Shown here piece after piece: positions 1 through 8,506 of a stretch of DNA of 64,000 nucleotides. How positions within the stretch are numbered: position 1 is the first letter of the stretch; the number at the start of each line of letters is the position of its first letter. Source of the stretch: Thalassospira lucentensis MCCC 1A00383 = DSM 14000 (GTDB lineage: Bacteria > Pseudomonadota > Alphaproteobacteria > Rhodospirillales > Thalassospiraceae); assembly GCF_000421265.1 (NCBI RefSeq), contig NZ_ATWN01000002.1:512417-576416 (forward strand), read 5' to 3'. Position numbers and translations under genes: made by a program. A model generated the notes under the pieces. That model had not been told where the DNA came from and ran no database searches. It saw only the letters and a program-made list of their open reading frames with translations.

Positions 1-531
1 AAAACTTTGCGGATCAAACCAAGCGCGATTGGTTCCGCGAAATCCGTCAGAATATGGCAGCCGGAGAGAATCTAGACTCGCCTCAAGCAGCGTATCGTAA
101 TTCAAGCTGAATATATCGCGAGGACCGCGTTCACGAGCACCACGAAGCCGTTGCAGAAAACGTTCGTGATAATCGCATGCCTGCCAGTCGTCCGCTACTT
201 CGCTAACGATGCGCTTTTTGATTTCGTTGAGCCAAGCATCGATTTCATCGACATTAAGACCATGTGTCGCGCCCGTTGTAATTGTGCTTAGAATCTCACG
301 ATATCGGACCAGATAATTGATCAGGTCTTCGATTGTCGGAGGGCGATCAGACAGCGACTTCAACCCTGAAAATTGATCGATTAGTTTCTGATCAATTCCG
401 TTCAGAACGTTATCAGTAAGCTTTCCGATCAGAGGCTTGTTTGCGCAGGCACTGCAACCTGCCCCAATCAGAAAGCAGGTGTCGGTGCCGGTAAGCCACT
501 CTGTGATTTGTTCACGGGTATCACTGCTCAT
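1..531 (-). CDS. SIR2-like domain protein, N-terminal part (runs off the window)
   Basis: The reading frame is open from an ATG at 531 to base 1, giving 177 codons, and continues beyond the window. Residues 19-26 read FLIGAGCS, a SIR2-type nucleotide-binding loop. About 120 residues later comes FSLNYDTLLE, which matches the conserved TNYDxLxE segment of SIR2-like (SIR2_2) proteins. Family members in bacterial defence systems usually hydrolyse NAD+ when infection is sensed; that activity is inferred here, not seen. The start has a good ribosome site (GGGAGG, 6-7 bases upstream) and lies 33 bp after the nuclease-methylase stop, so it is probably the fourth gene of that operon. The C-terminal half, which might carry a sensor domain, is not in view. 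Confidence 0.75.
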   Translation of the reverse strand, partial: MSSDTREQITEWLTGTDTCFLIGAGCSACANKPLIGKLTDNVLNGIDQKLIDQFSGLKSLSDRPPTIEDLINYLVRYREILSTITTGATHGLNVDEIDAWLNEIKKRIVSEVADDWQACDYHERFLQRLRGARERGPRDIFSLNYDTLLEASLDSLRLPYSDGFRGTNRAWFDPQSF

Positions 532-564
532 GTTGTGCCTCCCATTTCTAACGCCGTACTTTCT

Positions 565-3500
565 TCATGAAGGCACCGGCACTGACTCAATTATCTTTAA
601 ATCGTCATCTGATAGGCCAAACAGTGCGTTCACCTGGCGCTCTAGCTGCGCCCTCGCATCCTTAGCCGTGCGTTCGCGACGTGTACGTTCACGGGGAGTG
701 CGCGCTGCATTCAACGCTTCCAGCGCCTTTATGAGCCCTTCAACTTGCAATTCGATGGCCGCTTTAGCAGCGTCGCTATCGGGCACAGGGATCGGTAGAT
801 CCTGAATAAACTGCTTTCCGTGGGAATAGTAACCACCCCGGAATACGCTAGTATTAGTTCGGATCATCGCTTCACAGAGCGGATGGTTCAGGACGGCCAG
901 CAAATAAAGCGTAGAGATCGGTGCGTCATCTTTGACACGGATCATGTAGTACGGGCCGTTGCCGCCTCCGGTGATGATCGTGTTCGTTGTATCATACGCA
1001 TAACGCGGCTCGCGGGAGAGAACGGGGAGTATGATTTTCGGCGTGTCGAACTTCGTCAGGCTTTGTGACCGTCCATACTGATAAAACTGCCGCTCGTCCG
1101 CCGCACCCCCGACAACATTGCGACCTTCGAGTGTTTCGCGACGTGCGGTAAGGTACTCAAGGCAGCGTGGATAACTTGCAGCCATTTCATCGGGCTGCAG
1201 AAGCCGAGCGCGCAGCTTGCCCTTCGGCGTGTTCACAAGCTCGTAAGGGAAGATCATCCAGGCGTTGGCCTCGGGCTGGCCAAATGCGTCAAGCTGCGCA
1301 TCGTGAAGGCAGGGACGCAAGATGCCACGCTCTATCTGCCATTCTCGGTTGTCCCACTCGATCCAGACATGATCAACGTCAGTGCGCGTAGGGTGCAGCA
1401 AATAGATTTCATCTTTGCTGGTCTGAACGCCCACCTCAATATTTGCCAGCGCTTCCAGCCTGCCCGGAACGTCGTCCTTGATCCGTCTAAAGAGGGTGCG
1501 CGCATCTTCCTGTCCGAACGTCCAAGTCTCTTCGCTTAACTCAGCGCTAGGTACGGATGAGACCGTGCCCGCCCGCCCATAGCGCCATTCTTCCAACGGG
1601 CCAGCTTGCTCCACAGTGACCGTTTCGCGCCCTGCACGATCCATGACTAGAATGCAGGTGTAGTTGGACGTGCCACGCCCGAAGACCGGTTTAACCCCGA
1701 AGTTCACGATCTCTTCGAGCACCGGCGAGCGGGTTAGGAGGCTGCGCAGCGCTCGGCCTGAGCGGATCGTCATGAATTTGTTGGGTACGATAACGCCGAT
1801 GCGGCCCTGATCTTTGACGAGCGCCAAAGAGCGTTCGATGAACAGAGCATACTTATCAAAATTATCTTGGCGGGCGGTGCTGTAGGGTGAGCCCGCCGCA
1901 TGATAAAATGCGGCCTCTTCCGGCGAGTAGGCCACCATATTCTGAATGCGGATATAGGGCGGGTTGCCCACCACGACGTCAAAACCGCCGCCAGCTATCT
2001 CATCAGCAAACTCGTCTTCCCAACGGAAAGGATTGATCACGTCATGCAATACCGCAGGCAACGGCCCGCATGCCACCTCCCATTCCTGCGTGCTCACGAG
2101 GGAATTACCGCAACGGATTCGACTATCAAGCTCTGGCAGCGCTGCATGTTTCTTCCGACGCACATAGTCCTTCAGCGCATTCTCGCTCTCATCTTCGATA
2201 AGTTTGAGTAGCAAGCTAAACTGGGCAACCTCCACGGCATTGGGGTCGATATCGACCCCACGTAGATGCGCTAGAAGGATGCGGCGCTTCTCATCGAAGG
2301 TCAGCCGCCAACGGTTTTCACCTGTCTGATATATCGCGGTGCCTGCATGCTTATCCGGGCCATCCGCAACATACCAATCGAGATAATGGCCTAGCAGAAA
2401 GTCATACGCGGAGAGCAAAAAGATGCCGGAGCCGCAGCATGTATCGGCCAGTGTAAAGGCCGAAAGCTCTTCCGGAGAGCGATCAGCAAGGAGAGGGCTG
2501 AGAGTGCGAGCAACAATTGCGTCGGCGATGAATCTCGGAGTGGGCACTACGCCCCCACTTTCACGGATTTCCGGCTTGCTAGTGATGGTGACAGTGCCAT
2601 CTTCCACCACAATCACTTCACCGAGGAATTGCTCATATATTTCCCCGAGCACCTCGGTTTCTACTACGGCGAACGTGTAGGGGCTGAGCGGATAATACAG
2701 CTCGGCAATGATACCTTGCAGCACATCGTCGCTGATCCGTATCCCCAACGGATCATCATCAATCAAACGAAACAGCCCTGAATCGTAGAATTCATCCGCA
2801 CGGCGTAGAAGTTCCATCAGGGCATCAAAGGTGGCGTTGCCGTCAAGGTTTTTAAGCGTTTCGTATTTCTCGATCTCGCGATCTTCACAAATACGCAAAA
2901 AGACTATGCGCGAGAGAAAAAGCTGGACCCCATAGGTCAACTCCTCCGAGCTAAGGCCGGGTGTATTCTCGTGAATGTCGGCAGCAAGGCGGGCTCGCCA
3001 ATCACGGACTTGATTCAGAAAGAAATCGTCGAATTGCTGCGCACCATGGCGGGTCGTATCAATGGCAAAGCGCCGGTCAAATTCGCCGGAGAGAACACTT
3101 TCCTGCGAAAGCAATGACCATAGCTCATCAAAACGTGCCTCAAATTCCTCATAACCGAATAGGTGCAGTCTTGCGACGTGTGCCTCATCGGCTTCGCGTG
3201 GCACCGGCTTGCAATCATAAATAACAAGCTGATGGAAGTTGGTGACAACCGAGATCGGCAAGCTGGCAGAGTACCCGTAGCGCCGCGTCTGAAACGCAGG
3301 GGCACGGTCTCGATCAATTCGGATGCTTGGCTTTTTCGCCTCTACGAAAATCTTGCGTTGGCGCGCAAGCCGGAGCTCATAATCTGGCCGCTTGGACAGT
3401 CGCTCTTCCCCAACCTCAACTGTCGCCTCTTCGATGACCTCACGATATATCAGCGGCAGGGCGCGTCTGTTGTGAACGTCCCAGCCGAACGCTTCAAGCA

Positions 3501-3678
3501 GCGGTGTTATAAACTCGGTGCGAGCCTGGGTTTCGTTGTACCCGGCATCGCGGTAATCAGCCTCGTTGCGACCGAAGCGCCCGACAAGCTCAGCTACGCG
3601 GTCGCGCGCCTGTTCTTTCGCTTCTACACTTTCAATAACGCCAGGAGCTACGATTCCGGCTTCCGCATCAACACTCAT
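565..3678 (-). CDS. Type IIG-like restriction-modification protein (PD-(D/E)XK nuclease fused to Eco57I-type N6-adenine methylase)
   Basis: This is a 1037-residue protein using the ATG at 3678. A longer frame to 3861 exists but would overlap the upstream gene, and this start sits only 2 bp after that gene's stop. The N-terminal domain resembles the HsdR N-terminal nuclease: residues 98-99 (PD), then E113-x-K115 in FVEAKK form a PD-(D/E)XK core. The methylase has motif I around residues 412-420 (DTCCGSGIF) and the NPPY catalytic motif at 572-575, typical of gamma-class adenine-N6 methyltransferases. The remaining ~400 residues would hold target recognition. It probably both cuts and methylates DNA. 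It differs from BREX PglX in having the nuclease domain. Coupled to a second methylase and a SIR2-like gene. Confidence 0.85.
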   Translation of the reverse strand: MSVDAEAGIVAPGVIESVEAKEQARDRVAELVGRFGRNEADYRDAGYNETQARTEFITPLLEAFGWDVHNRRALPLIYREVIEEATVEVGEERLSKRPDYELRLARQRKIFVEAKKPSIRIDRDRAPAFQTRRYGYSASLPISVVTNFHQLVIYDCKPVPREADEAHVARLHLFGYEEFEARFDELWSLLSQESVLSGEFDRRFAIDTTRHGAQQFDDFFLNQVRDWRARLAADIHENTPGLSSEELTYGVQLFLSRIVFLRICEDREIEKYETLKNLDGNATFDALMELLRRADEFYDSGLFRLIDDDPLGIRISDDVLQGIIAELYYPLSPYTFAVVETEVLGEIYEQFLGEVIVVEDGTVTITSKPEIRESGGVVPTPRFIADAIVARTLSPLLADRSPEELSAFTLADTCCGSGIFLLSAYDFLLGHYLDWYVADGPDKHAGTAIYQTGENRWRLTFDEKRRILLAHLRGVDIDPNAVEVAQFSLLLKLIEDESENALKDYVRRKKHAALPELDSRIRCGNSLVSTQEWEVACGPLPAVLHDVINPFRWEDEFADEIAGGGFDVVVGNPPYIRIQNMVAYSPEEAAFYHAAGSPYSTARQDNFDKYALFIERSLALVKDQGRIGVIVPNKFMTIRSGRALRSLLTRSPVLEEIVNFGVKPVFGRGTSNYTCILVMDRAGRETVTVEQAGPLEEWRYGRAGTVSSVPSAELSEETWTFGQEDARTLFRRIKDDVPGRLEALANIEVGVQTSKDEIYLLHPTRTDVDHVWIEWDNREWQIERGILRPCLHDAQLDAFGQPEANAWMIFPYELVNTPKGKLRARLLQPDEMAASYPRCLEYLTARRETLEGRNVVGGAADERQFYQYGRSQSLTKFDTPKIILPVLSREPRYAYDTTNTIITGGGNGPYYMIRVKDDAPISTLYLLAVLNHPLCEAMIRTNTSVFRGGYYSHGKQFIQDLPIPVPDSDAAKAAIELQVEGLIKALEALNAARTPRERTRRERTAKDARAQLERQVNALFGLSDDDLKIIESVPVPS

Positions 3679-3680
3679 CC

Positions 3681-5432
3681 CTAGCTCCGCGTTTTCTTGC
3701 CGGCACGGCGGCGTCTTAGGCGACGGTTCCGCATTTTTTCCCAGATGCGGCGTAGCATCGTGCATTCGGCCTTTGATAGCCCGATCTGCCTCATCAAGAT
3801 GCGGCGGTTGTTTTCTTCGAGTACAGTCTGAAGCTGTCCGTCGCGGATCAATGCATCGCACTCTTCGACGGTTAAGGCGTCCCCCAGCGTTGCGGGCATA
3901 AGCAGTTTTTCGGCTTCCGTAGGTTCCAGCTCCAGAACTCCGCCGCCATAGCTACGTCCTTCAATTTCTGCTGAAGCAGCCGTTAAATAGCTGTAGCTAT
4001 TGGCGACAATCGCAAGCGGATCGGCGCCATGGCTTCGCATCCGATGAATCGTGTCGGTTGCCGTCGCTTCGGCCTCATTGAGTACAATGCGCGGAAAGTC
4101 ATAAATTTGGCGGAAAACAAAAGCATCCGGGACGTAGACAGAGGGCACTGCGTACCAAGGTGTGCGCACCGAGCACTTGTAACCCTTATGCACATCCAGG
4201 CTTTCTCCATGTCTTATGTAGCTCGCAAGCGCGCCTTTGGGTTTTGTGCCGTTGATCGGTGCGAGATGCAAAAGGTGCACCCGCTGATCCTCATCGGCGA
4301 GCCTGCGCCAACCATCCTTGTCAATTTTAGCTCCGTCCATATGAGCTGAACGCCCGATTAGCGGCATTGTATAGCCGTGAAGGCCAAGCTGTTCGACTTC
4401 GCTTTCACGAAGTACAAAGAACTGGTTTTTGCCGGTTACAACCCCAACATTGACCGAAGCATATTTGCCCAACTCGGTCGTACTCTCACCAGCGCGCAAT
4501 TCGCGCATGAAGGAAATCTCTTCGGCGTTCAAAAAATATTTGAGCCATTTTTCGCTGTCATGGCAAACCGTTTTTGGGGACGCGCCTTTCAAGATCTCGT
4601 GCGGTTTGCGCTTGACGATATCCGCGACCGTGTCGCTTTCCGTCAAATTGACCTTGCACGGATTGCTGGCCGAAGGCGCGGCTCGCGCCTCCTCAGCAAG
4701 CAACAGCAGCACTTCCTGCTCTGCCTTCGCGAAGAATAACTCATTGCAAGAAATCAGATCGACACGGCAAAATCGATCAGTCAAAAACGAGCGCAATTGT
4801 GCGGCGTAACTTACCTGCAAAAGCTCGGCAGGAAGCACGAGTGCCATGCGTCCGCCTTCCTTTAGCGCCGCTGCTGCTGCAACCACAAACGGCACCCAAA
4901 TGTTTGTTAGACGATTCGGAGAGAGCCCTTGCCCGTGCATGATATCCATCGCCCGGCTGCGATGGGGCTCCGGAAAGCTCTGATAGCGAATGAAAGGCGG
5001 ATTGCCTACCACTACATCAAATTCTGGACGGCTCGGACGGCTCCACCACGCAAAAAAATCGCTATTCACGACAACATCGTCAGCGCGCATACCCAAGCCA
5101 TCCTTGAGACGTTTGCGGGCTTTATCAGCCTCATCTGGGATTATCTCCAATCCGCGCAAATTGTTCGCACGCGCAGGGCCTTTTTTGCCTAGCTCTTCAA
5201 GGCGCGCACTTGCCGCCTGAAGGAAAGAGCCATCACCGCAGCTTGGCTCTAGAACCATTTCTCCGGCATCGCGGATTGCCCAAGCGCACAGCCAGCGCGC
5301 TAGCTCCCCAGAGGTGTAGTAGCCGCCTCGCAGTTTATCGGTGTCAAGCGCCATGAAGCGTCCGCTGTGAGTACGCTCAAGGGAAACATCTGAAGGAGTA
5401 TCTGTCGTAATGCCCTGTACGTGCTTATTCAT
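3681..5432 (-). CDS. N6-adenine DNA methyltransferase (TaqI/Eco57I-like)
   Basis: This is a 583-residue protein. The chosen ATG (5432-5430) overlaps the TGA of the upstream small gene in an ATGA arrangement, which favours it over the longer frame to 5504. SAM-binding motif I is [10 protein letters not shown] at residues 61-70, and the catalytic motif is NPPF at 144-147 in [11 protein letters not shown]. Motif order I then IV marks the gamma class. The C-terminal ~350 residues resemble the TaqI-type specificity region. I see no nuclease domain. It may provide host protection or complement the larger nuclease-methylase encoded 2 bp downstream. Having two distinct adenine methylases in one operon is unusual for a simple restriction system. 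Confidence 0.85.
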   Translation of the reverse strand: MNKHVQGITTDTPSDVSLERTHSGRFMALDTDKLRGGYYTSGELARWLCAWAIRDAGEMVLEPSCGDGSFLQAASARLEELGKKGPARANNLRGLEIIPDEADKARKRLKDGLGMRADDVVVNSDFFAWWSRPSRPEFDVVVGNPPFIRYQSFPEPHRSRAMDIMHGQGLSPNRLTNIWVPFVVAAAAALKEGGRMALVLPAELLQVSYAAQLRSFLTDRFCRVDLISCNELFFAKAEQEVLLLLAEEARAAPSASNPCKVNLTESDTVADIVKRKPHEILKGASPKTVCHDSEKWLKYFLNAEEISFMRELRAGESTTELGKYASVNVGVVTGKNQFFVLRESEVEQLGLHGYTMPLIGRSAHMDGAKIDKDGWRRLADEDQRVHLLHLAPINGTKPKGALASYIRHGESLDVHKGYKCSVRTPWYAVPSVYVPDAFVFRQIYDFPRIVLNEAEATATDTIHRMRSHGADPLAIVANSYSYLTAASAEIEGRSYGGGVLELEPTEAEKLLMPATLGDALTVEECDALIRDGQLQTVLEENNRRILMRQIGLSKAECTMLRRIWEKMRNRRLRRRRAGKKTRS

Positions 5433-5626
5433 CGATCTTGCCCCACATGGAACAACGGCTGCTCGTCGCGAAGCAGTCGTTCTATGGCCTCTCGCACAAC
5501 CCAAGCGACAGAGACTCTGTTTTTCTTTGCTATTTTAACTAGTTCTATGTGTTGCTCTTCGGTTAGACTCACCGACAAACGGTGTGACGCCTTAGACGAC
5601 AATTTCTTTCTCGTAGCGGAAGCCAT
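5429..5626 (-). CDS. Ribbon-helix-helix (CopG-like) small protein, probable autoregulator
   Basis: This is a 65-residue basic protein and the first gene of the minus-strand defence cluster. Residues 16-45 ([20 protein letters not shown] and the helix after it) match the beta strand plus two helices of ribbon-helix-helix DNA-binding proteins. Its TGA overlaps the methylase ATG (ATGA), so the two are translationally coupled. Such leading genes usually control expression of the operon; a palindrome just upstream is a candidate site. No toxin partner is adjacent, which makes an antitoxin role less likely than operon control. Confidence 0.75.
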   Translation of the reverse strand: MASATRKKLSSKASHRLSVSLTEEQHIELVKIAKKNRVSVAWVVREAIERLLRDEQPLFHVGQDR

Positions 5627-5656
5627 GGTGATCCAATCCTCTTTTGCACCACTCTA

Positions 5657-5669
5657 CACCACTGTGGTG
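5657..5669. promoter_or_regulatory. Candidate operator of the defence operon
   Basis: CACCAC-T-GTGGTG is a perfect 6+1+6 inverted repeat 31 bp upstream of the ribbon-helix-helix start. A direct copy of its left half (CACCACT) lies at 5647-5653, ten bases away. Short repeated half sites with about one-turn spacing suit ribbon-helix-helix repressors. The functional assignment is inference. Confidence 0.5.
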
Positions 5670-5799
5670 AGGCGAGATACAGAAGTCTGCCACCTATCCC
5701 CACAAAATTTTGTGCTTGGCATTCAGAAGGCGAGGCTCGCAGTTGCAGGAACAATGCGTGAACGGACAGCCCTTTTCGGCGCATCCCTGCGTCTCGGCC

Positions 5800-6449
5800 G
5801 TGCGGCTTCCATCCCTTGTGTGATTGTCGGCGTGCTTGATGCACCCCTCTGGTTGAGCGATATCGAGGTCGTTCAAAAGGTCTGGGAGCGGGTTGGAAGC
5901 CGAATGCGTCTGGCGATTGATGGCAATAGACCATTGCCTGCACGCGACGCAATCCGGCTGAGCCGTCAGTGCTCCAACGTACCCTTTGTTTTCGAGCAAC
6001 CTTGTAACACAATCGAAGAACTCATCTCGATCCGAGACCGGATTTGTCACCCTCTCTATACCGATGAAAGTGGTGACAGTCTTGAGATAGTTATTCGCTT
6101 GGTGGGTCAACGTGTTTGCGATGGTTTGGGGATGAAGGTCACTCGGATCGGTGGACTCTGGCCAATGGCAACATTTCGTGACATCTGCGCGGTTCGAGGT
6201 TTGCCCCATACCTGTGATGATGCTTGGGGTGGGGATATCATTGCGGCCGCTTGTACGCATATTGGTGCTACCGTCGATCCGATGTTTTGCGAAGGGGTTT
6301 GGCTTGCTGCGCCGTATATTGAAGGGCATTACCATACTGAGAATAGTGTTCGCATCGAGAACGGACATATTGCTCTTCCCAAAGGCATTGGTCTTGGTGT
6401 GAAACCCGATGAGGTCTTGTTTGGGGCGCCAGTTATATCTGTGAGCTAG
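5800..6449 (+). pseudogene. Remnant of an enolase-superfamily (mandelate racemase / hydroxyproline dehydratase-like) gene
   Basis: An open frame reaches back to 5421, but its first part is the antisense of the defence genes and has no family resemblance. From about 5860 to the stop it reads as the C-terminal barrel of a mandelate-racemase-type enzyme: AIDGN (metal Asp), FEQPC (metal Glu), TDES (third acid), KVTRIGG (catalytic Lys strand) and DDAWGGDI. The RxGG and DDxWGGDI motifs are closest to cis-3-hydroxyproline dehydratase / betaine epimerase-like members. The N-terminal capping domain is missing, and the usual KxK on strand 2 seems degraded (IVG where KVG is expected, near 5831). I read it as a gene truncated by arrival of the defence cluster. 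Confidence 0.7.
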
Positions 6450-6555
6450 TAAGTATCCCTCAGAGAAGCGTCAAAATAGAACGATTTGATCGTTCTCTCT
6501 TGGCCCATTTATAGCCTCCTCCTCTTGATCAGTCTCTGGCCCAGATTGCTAAAGT

Positions 6556-6588
6556 CCTCTCCAACTGCATATGGGGAGGGCTTTTTTT
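6556..6588 (+). terminator. Rho-independent terminator
   Basis: CCTCTCC pairs with GGGGAGG (one G-U) around a 10-base loop and is followed by seven T residues (6582-6588). It lies 107 bp downstream of the enolase remnant and probably terminated the intact gene. A further perfect 7-bp inverted repeat (AGAACGA/TCGTTCT) is at 6478-6496. The rest of the 417-bp gap up to 6866 holds the 133-bp repeat at 6628 and nothing else that I recognise. Confidence 0.75.
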
Positions 6589-6627
6589 AGTCTAGACTGA
6601 GGGCTAGGAAGGAGGGGTTGGAGAAAT

Positions 6628-6760
6628 TGTCATCTTTTCTGTCAATCCTGCAGCTTTTTGTCAGCTTATGTGTCAATCCGTGTCAACTTATCTGGCAATC
6701 GGAAATGCCAAGTTGTTGATTATGCTGTATGTCGAATGTCACCTTTTGTGGCACGTGACA
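6628..6760 (+). repeat. 133-bp iteron-bearing repeat, copy 1 of 3
   Basis: It begins TGTCA and ends TGACA. It holds four 19-bp sites of the form TGTCAnCTTnTnTGnCAAT at 6628, 6659, 6681 and 6737, spaced 31, 22 and 56 bases. The same length, order and spacing recur at 45128 and 63435, all in the same orientation. It contains no gene. Arrays of transposase-binding sites at fixed spacing are typical of the ends of IS21-, Tn7/Tn5053- and Mu-related transposons; a non-autonomous (MITE-like) element or a solo transposon end is inferred. Copy 1 ends CGTGACA where copies 2 and 3 end CCTGACA. Confidence 0.8.
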
Positions 6761-6866
6761 TTCGAAAAATTTATACCGCTTCAGTCCGACGCATATCTGC
6801 GTCGGCGCGGCTATTTGTTTGTCATAATTCGGGGATATGGACCCCGGTCACTCGATTGCTTTCTTG

Positions 6867-8081
6867 CTATGTGTTTCTGATGTAGCCCTTGTTGGCCAAA
6901 TCCTGGACTTTCTCAGGTGAATATCCCAGCATCTCTGTCAGGACTTCAGATGTATGTTCGCCAAGGAGGGCGGGGGCACCGGATTGTACCGCACCTTTGC
7001 CATCAAACTGGATCGGGCCGCGGACAATGCGCATCTCGCCCGCGACCGGATGGGTGACGGTTTCAATCAGGCTCTGTTGTGCGACGTGATCCTGTTCAAG
7101 GGCCTCACCGATGCTCAGGATCGGGGCGTTGGGGACATCGAATGTGCTGAGCCGGTCAAGCCAGTATTCGGTTGAGTCCTGTTGCATGCGGTTGAAAATC
7201 ATTGGTTCGAGCTCATCCCGATTTGTCAAACGCTGTTCATATTGCGCAAAGCGCGGGTCCTCGATCAGGTCTTCCATATCAAGGCAGCGTGCAAAATTGT
7301 GCCAGAATCGTTCGGTCAGGCAGGCAACGATCACATACCCGTCCGAGGTTGGGAATGAACCGTAGGGCACGATGCTTGGGTGGCGGGTGCCAACCGGTTC
7401 CGGGCTTTTGCCGCTAACAAAATAGATCTGTGATAGGTAGCCTTGAAGTGCGATCAGGCTATCGAGCATGGCGATTTCAACATGGCGACCGTGCCCGGTT
7501 TGATTGCGTTCATGCAAAACGGCGAGAACGCCAAACAGCGAGAAGATACTGCCTGCCATGTCGCCCAAGGGAAGACCCAGCTTGTTCGGGGCCTGATCTG
7601 GTTCACGGTTGACGCTCATCACCCCTGAAAGGGCCTGGGCTACAATATCGAACGCTGGCTTGTTGCCATGCGGGCTGTTTTTGCCAAAACCCGTGATCGA
7701 GCAATAAATCAATCCGGGATTGTCGGCCTTGAGTGTCTCGTAACCCAAACCAAGCCGATCCATGACGCCGGGGCGGAAGTTTTCAAGAACAATATCGCTT
7801 TGGGCAGCAAGCTTGCGCGCAATTTCGCATCCCTCTTCGGATTTAAGATCAAGGCTGATGCTCTTTTTGCTGCGGTTCAGTGCAATGTAGTAATGGCTTA
7901 GCGGTCCCTGAAATGGCGGGAAGTTTCGCGTTTCATCGCCTTTCTCAATCGGCTCGACCTTGATAACTTCGGCGCCAAGATCCGCCAGAACCATGCTGGC
8001 ATAGGGGCCGGAAAGGATGCGGGAGAAATCAAGGACCTTGATACCCGAAAGCGGGCCGGTTGTGGAGTTTGCGGTTGTCAT
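6867..8081 (-). CDS. Family III CoA transferase (CaiB/BaiF)
   Basis: This is a 404-residue protein. The N-terminus LSGIKVLDFSRILSGPYASM is the signature opening of class III CoA transferases, and residues ~30-45 (LADLGAEVIKVEP) continue it. The catalytic Asp is expected in the GDMAGSIF segment near residue 170. The family moves CoA between carboxylic acids. It is the last gene of a minus-strand group (IclR, thioesterase, CoA transferase), 3 bp after the thioesterase, and faces away from the acyl-CoA ligase operon. A role in activating or recycling an acyl group of the branched-acid pathway is likely; the acids involved cannot be read from sequence. Confidence 0.85.
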   Translation of the reverse strand: MTTANSTTGPLSGIKVLDFSRILSGPYASMVLADLGAEVIKVEPIEKGDETRNFPPFQGPLSHYYIALNRSKKSISLDLKSEEGCEIARKLAAQSDIVLENFRPGVMDRLGLGYETLKADNPGLIYCSITGFGKNSPHGNKPAFDIVAQALSGVMSVNREPDQAPNKLGLPLGDMAGSIFSLFGVLAVLHERNQTGHGRHVEIAMLDSLIALQGYLSQIYFVSGKSPEPVGTRHPSIVPYGSFPTSDGYVIVACLTERFWHNFARCLDMEDLIEDPRFAQYEQRLTNRDELEPMIFNRMQQDSTEYWLDRLSTFDVPNAPILSIGEALEQDHVAQQSLIETVTHPVAGEMRIVRGPIQFDGKGAVQSGAPALLGEHTSEVLTEMLGYSPEKVQDLANKGYIRNT

Positions 8082-8084
8082 AGG

Positions 8085-8501
8085 TTAGCGCGCTTTCTTG
8101 ATGATCTTCATGACAGAGGTGGCCGTTGCAATCAGCGAGTTATCGGCCGTGATTTCAGCATCGACAAACATCATTGATCGGGTGGCATGACGAATGGTGA
8201 CATTGGCTTCCAGAAGATCGCCAGATGTCGCTGAGGCAAGGAACCGTGTGTCCATCTGGATTGTCACCGTTGGGGATCGGTCTGCAGCTTGCCAAGCTTC
8301 CATCGCCATCACCTGGTCAAGCAAGCTGGTAATGACACCGCCATGAATGACACCGATGGCATTCTCGTGGTTGGCTGTTGTCTGCAGGCTATAGGTCTTG
8401 CGGCCATCCACTCGACGAGATCGAACAGGTCCAATCATACTGATAAAGCCGGGAATAGAGAGTTCCCGCCAGTCTTCGGTGGTCGTTGCTTTCTCTGACA
8501 C
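8085..8501 (-). CDS. PaaI-type hotdog-fold thioesterase
   Basis: This is a 138-residue single hotdog domain. Residues ~50-70 read AIGVIHGGVITSLLDQVMAM, the HGG(V)xxxLxD signature of PaaI-like acyl-CoA thioesterases, including the active-site Asp and helix. It lies 5 bp after the IclR gene and 3 bp before the CoA transferase, so the three form one transcript. It probably hydrolyses dead-end acyl-CoA esters of the neighbouring pathway and so releases CoA; this is inferred from context. Confidence 0.8.
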   Translation of the reverse strand: MSEKATTTEDWRELSIPGFISMIGPVRSRRVDGRKTYSLQTTANHENAIGVIHGGVITSLLDQVMAMEAWQAADRSPTVTIQMDTRFLASATSGDLLEANVTIRHATRSMMFVDAEITADNSLIATATSVMKIIKKAR

Positions 8502-8506
8502 GTTTT

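Noticed and set aside
5421..5800. 5' part of the open frame containing the enolase remnant, as genuine N-terminal protein
   Set aside because: It is the antisense of the methylase and RHH genes, rich in Ser/Arg and Cys, with no family similarity and no ribosome site.
6628..6760. The four spaced iterons as a short CRISPR array
   Set aside because: Unequal spacing (31, 22, 56) that is identical in all three copies, related spacer sequences and no cas genes.
6658..6885. 70-75 residue frames within repeat copy 1
   Set aside because: The corresponding frames are not conserved in copies 2 and 3, so the element is non-coding.
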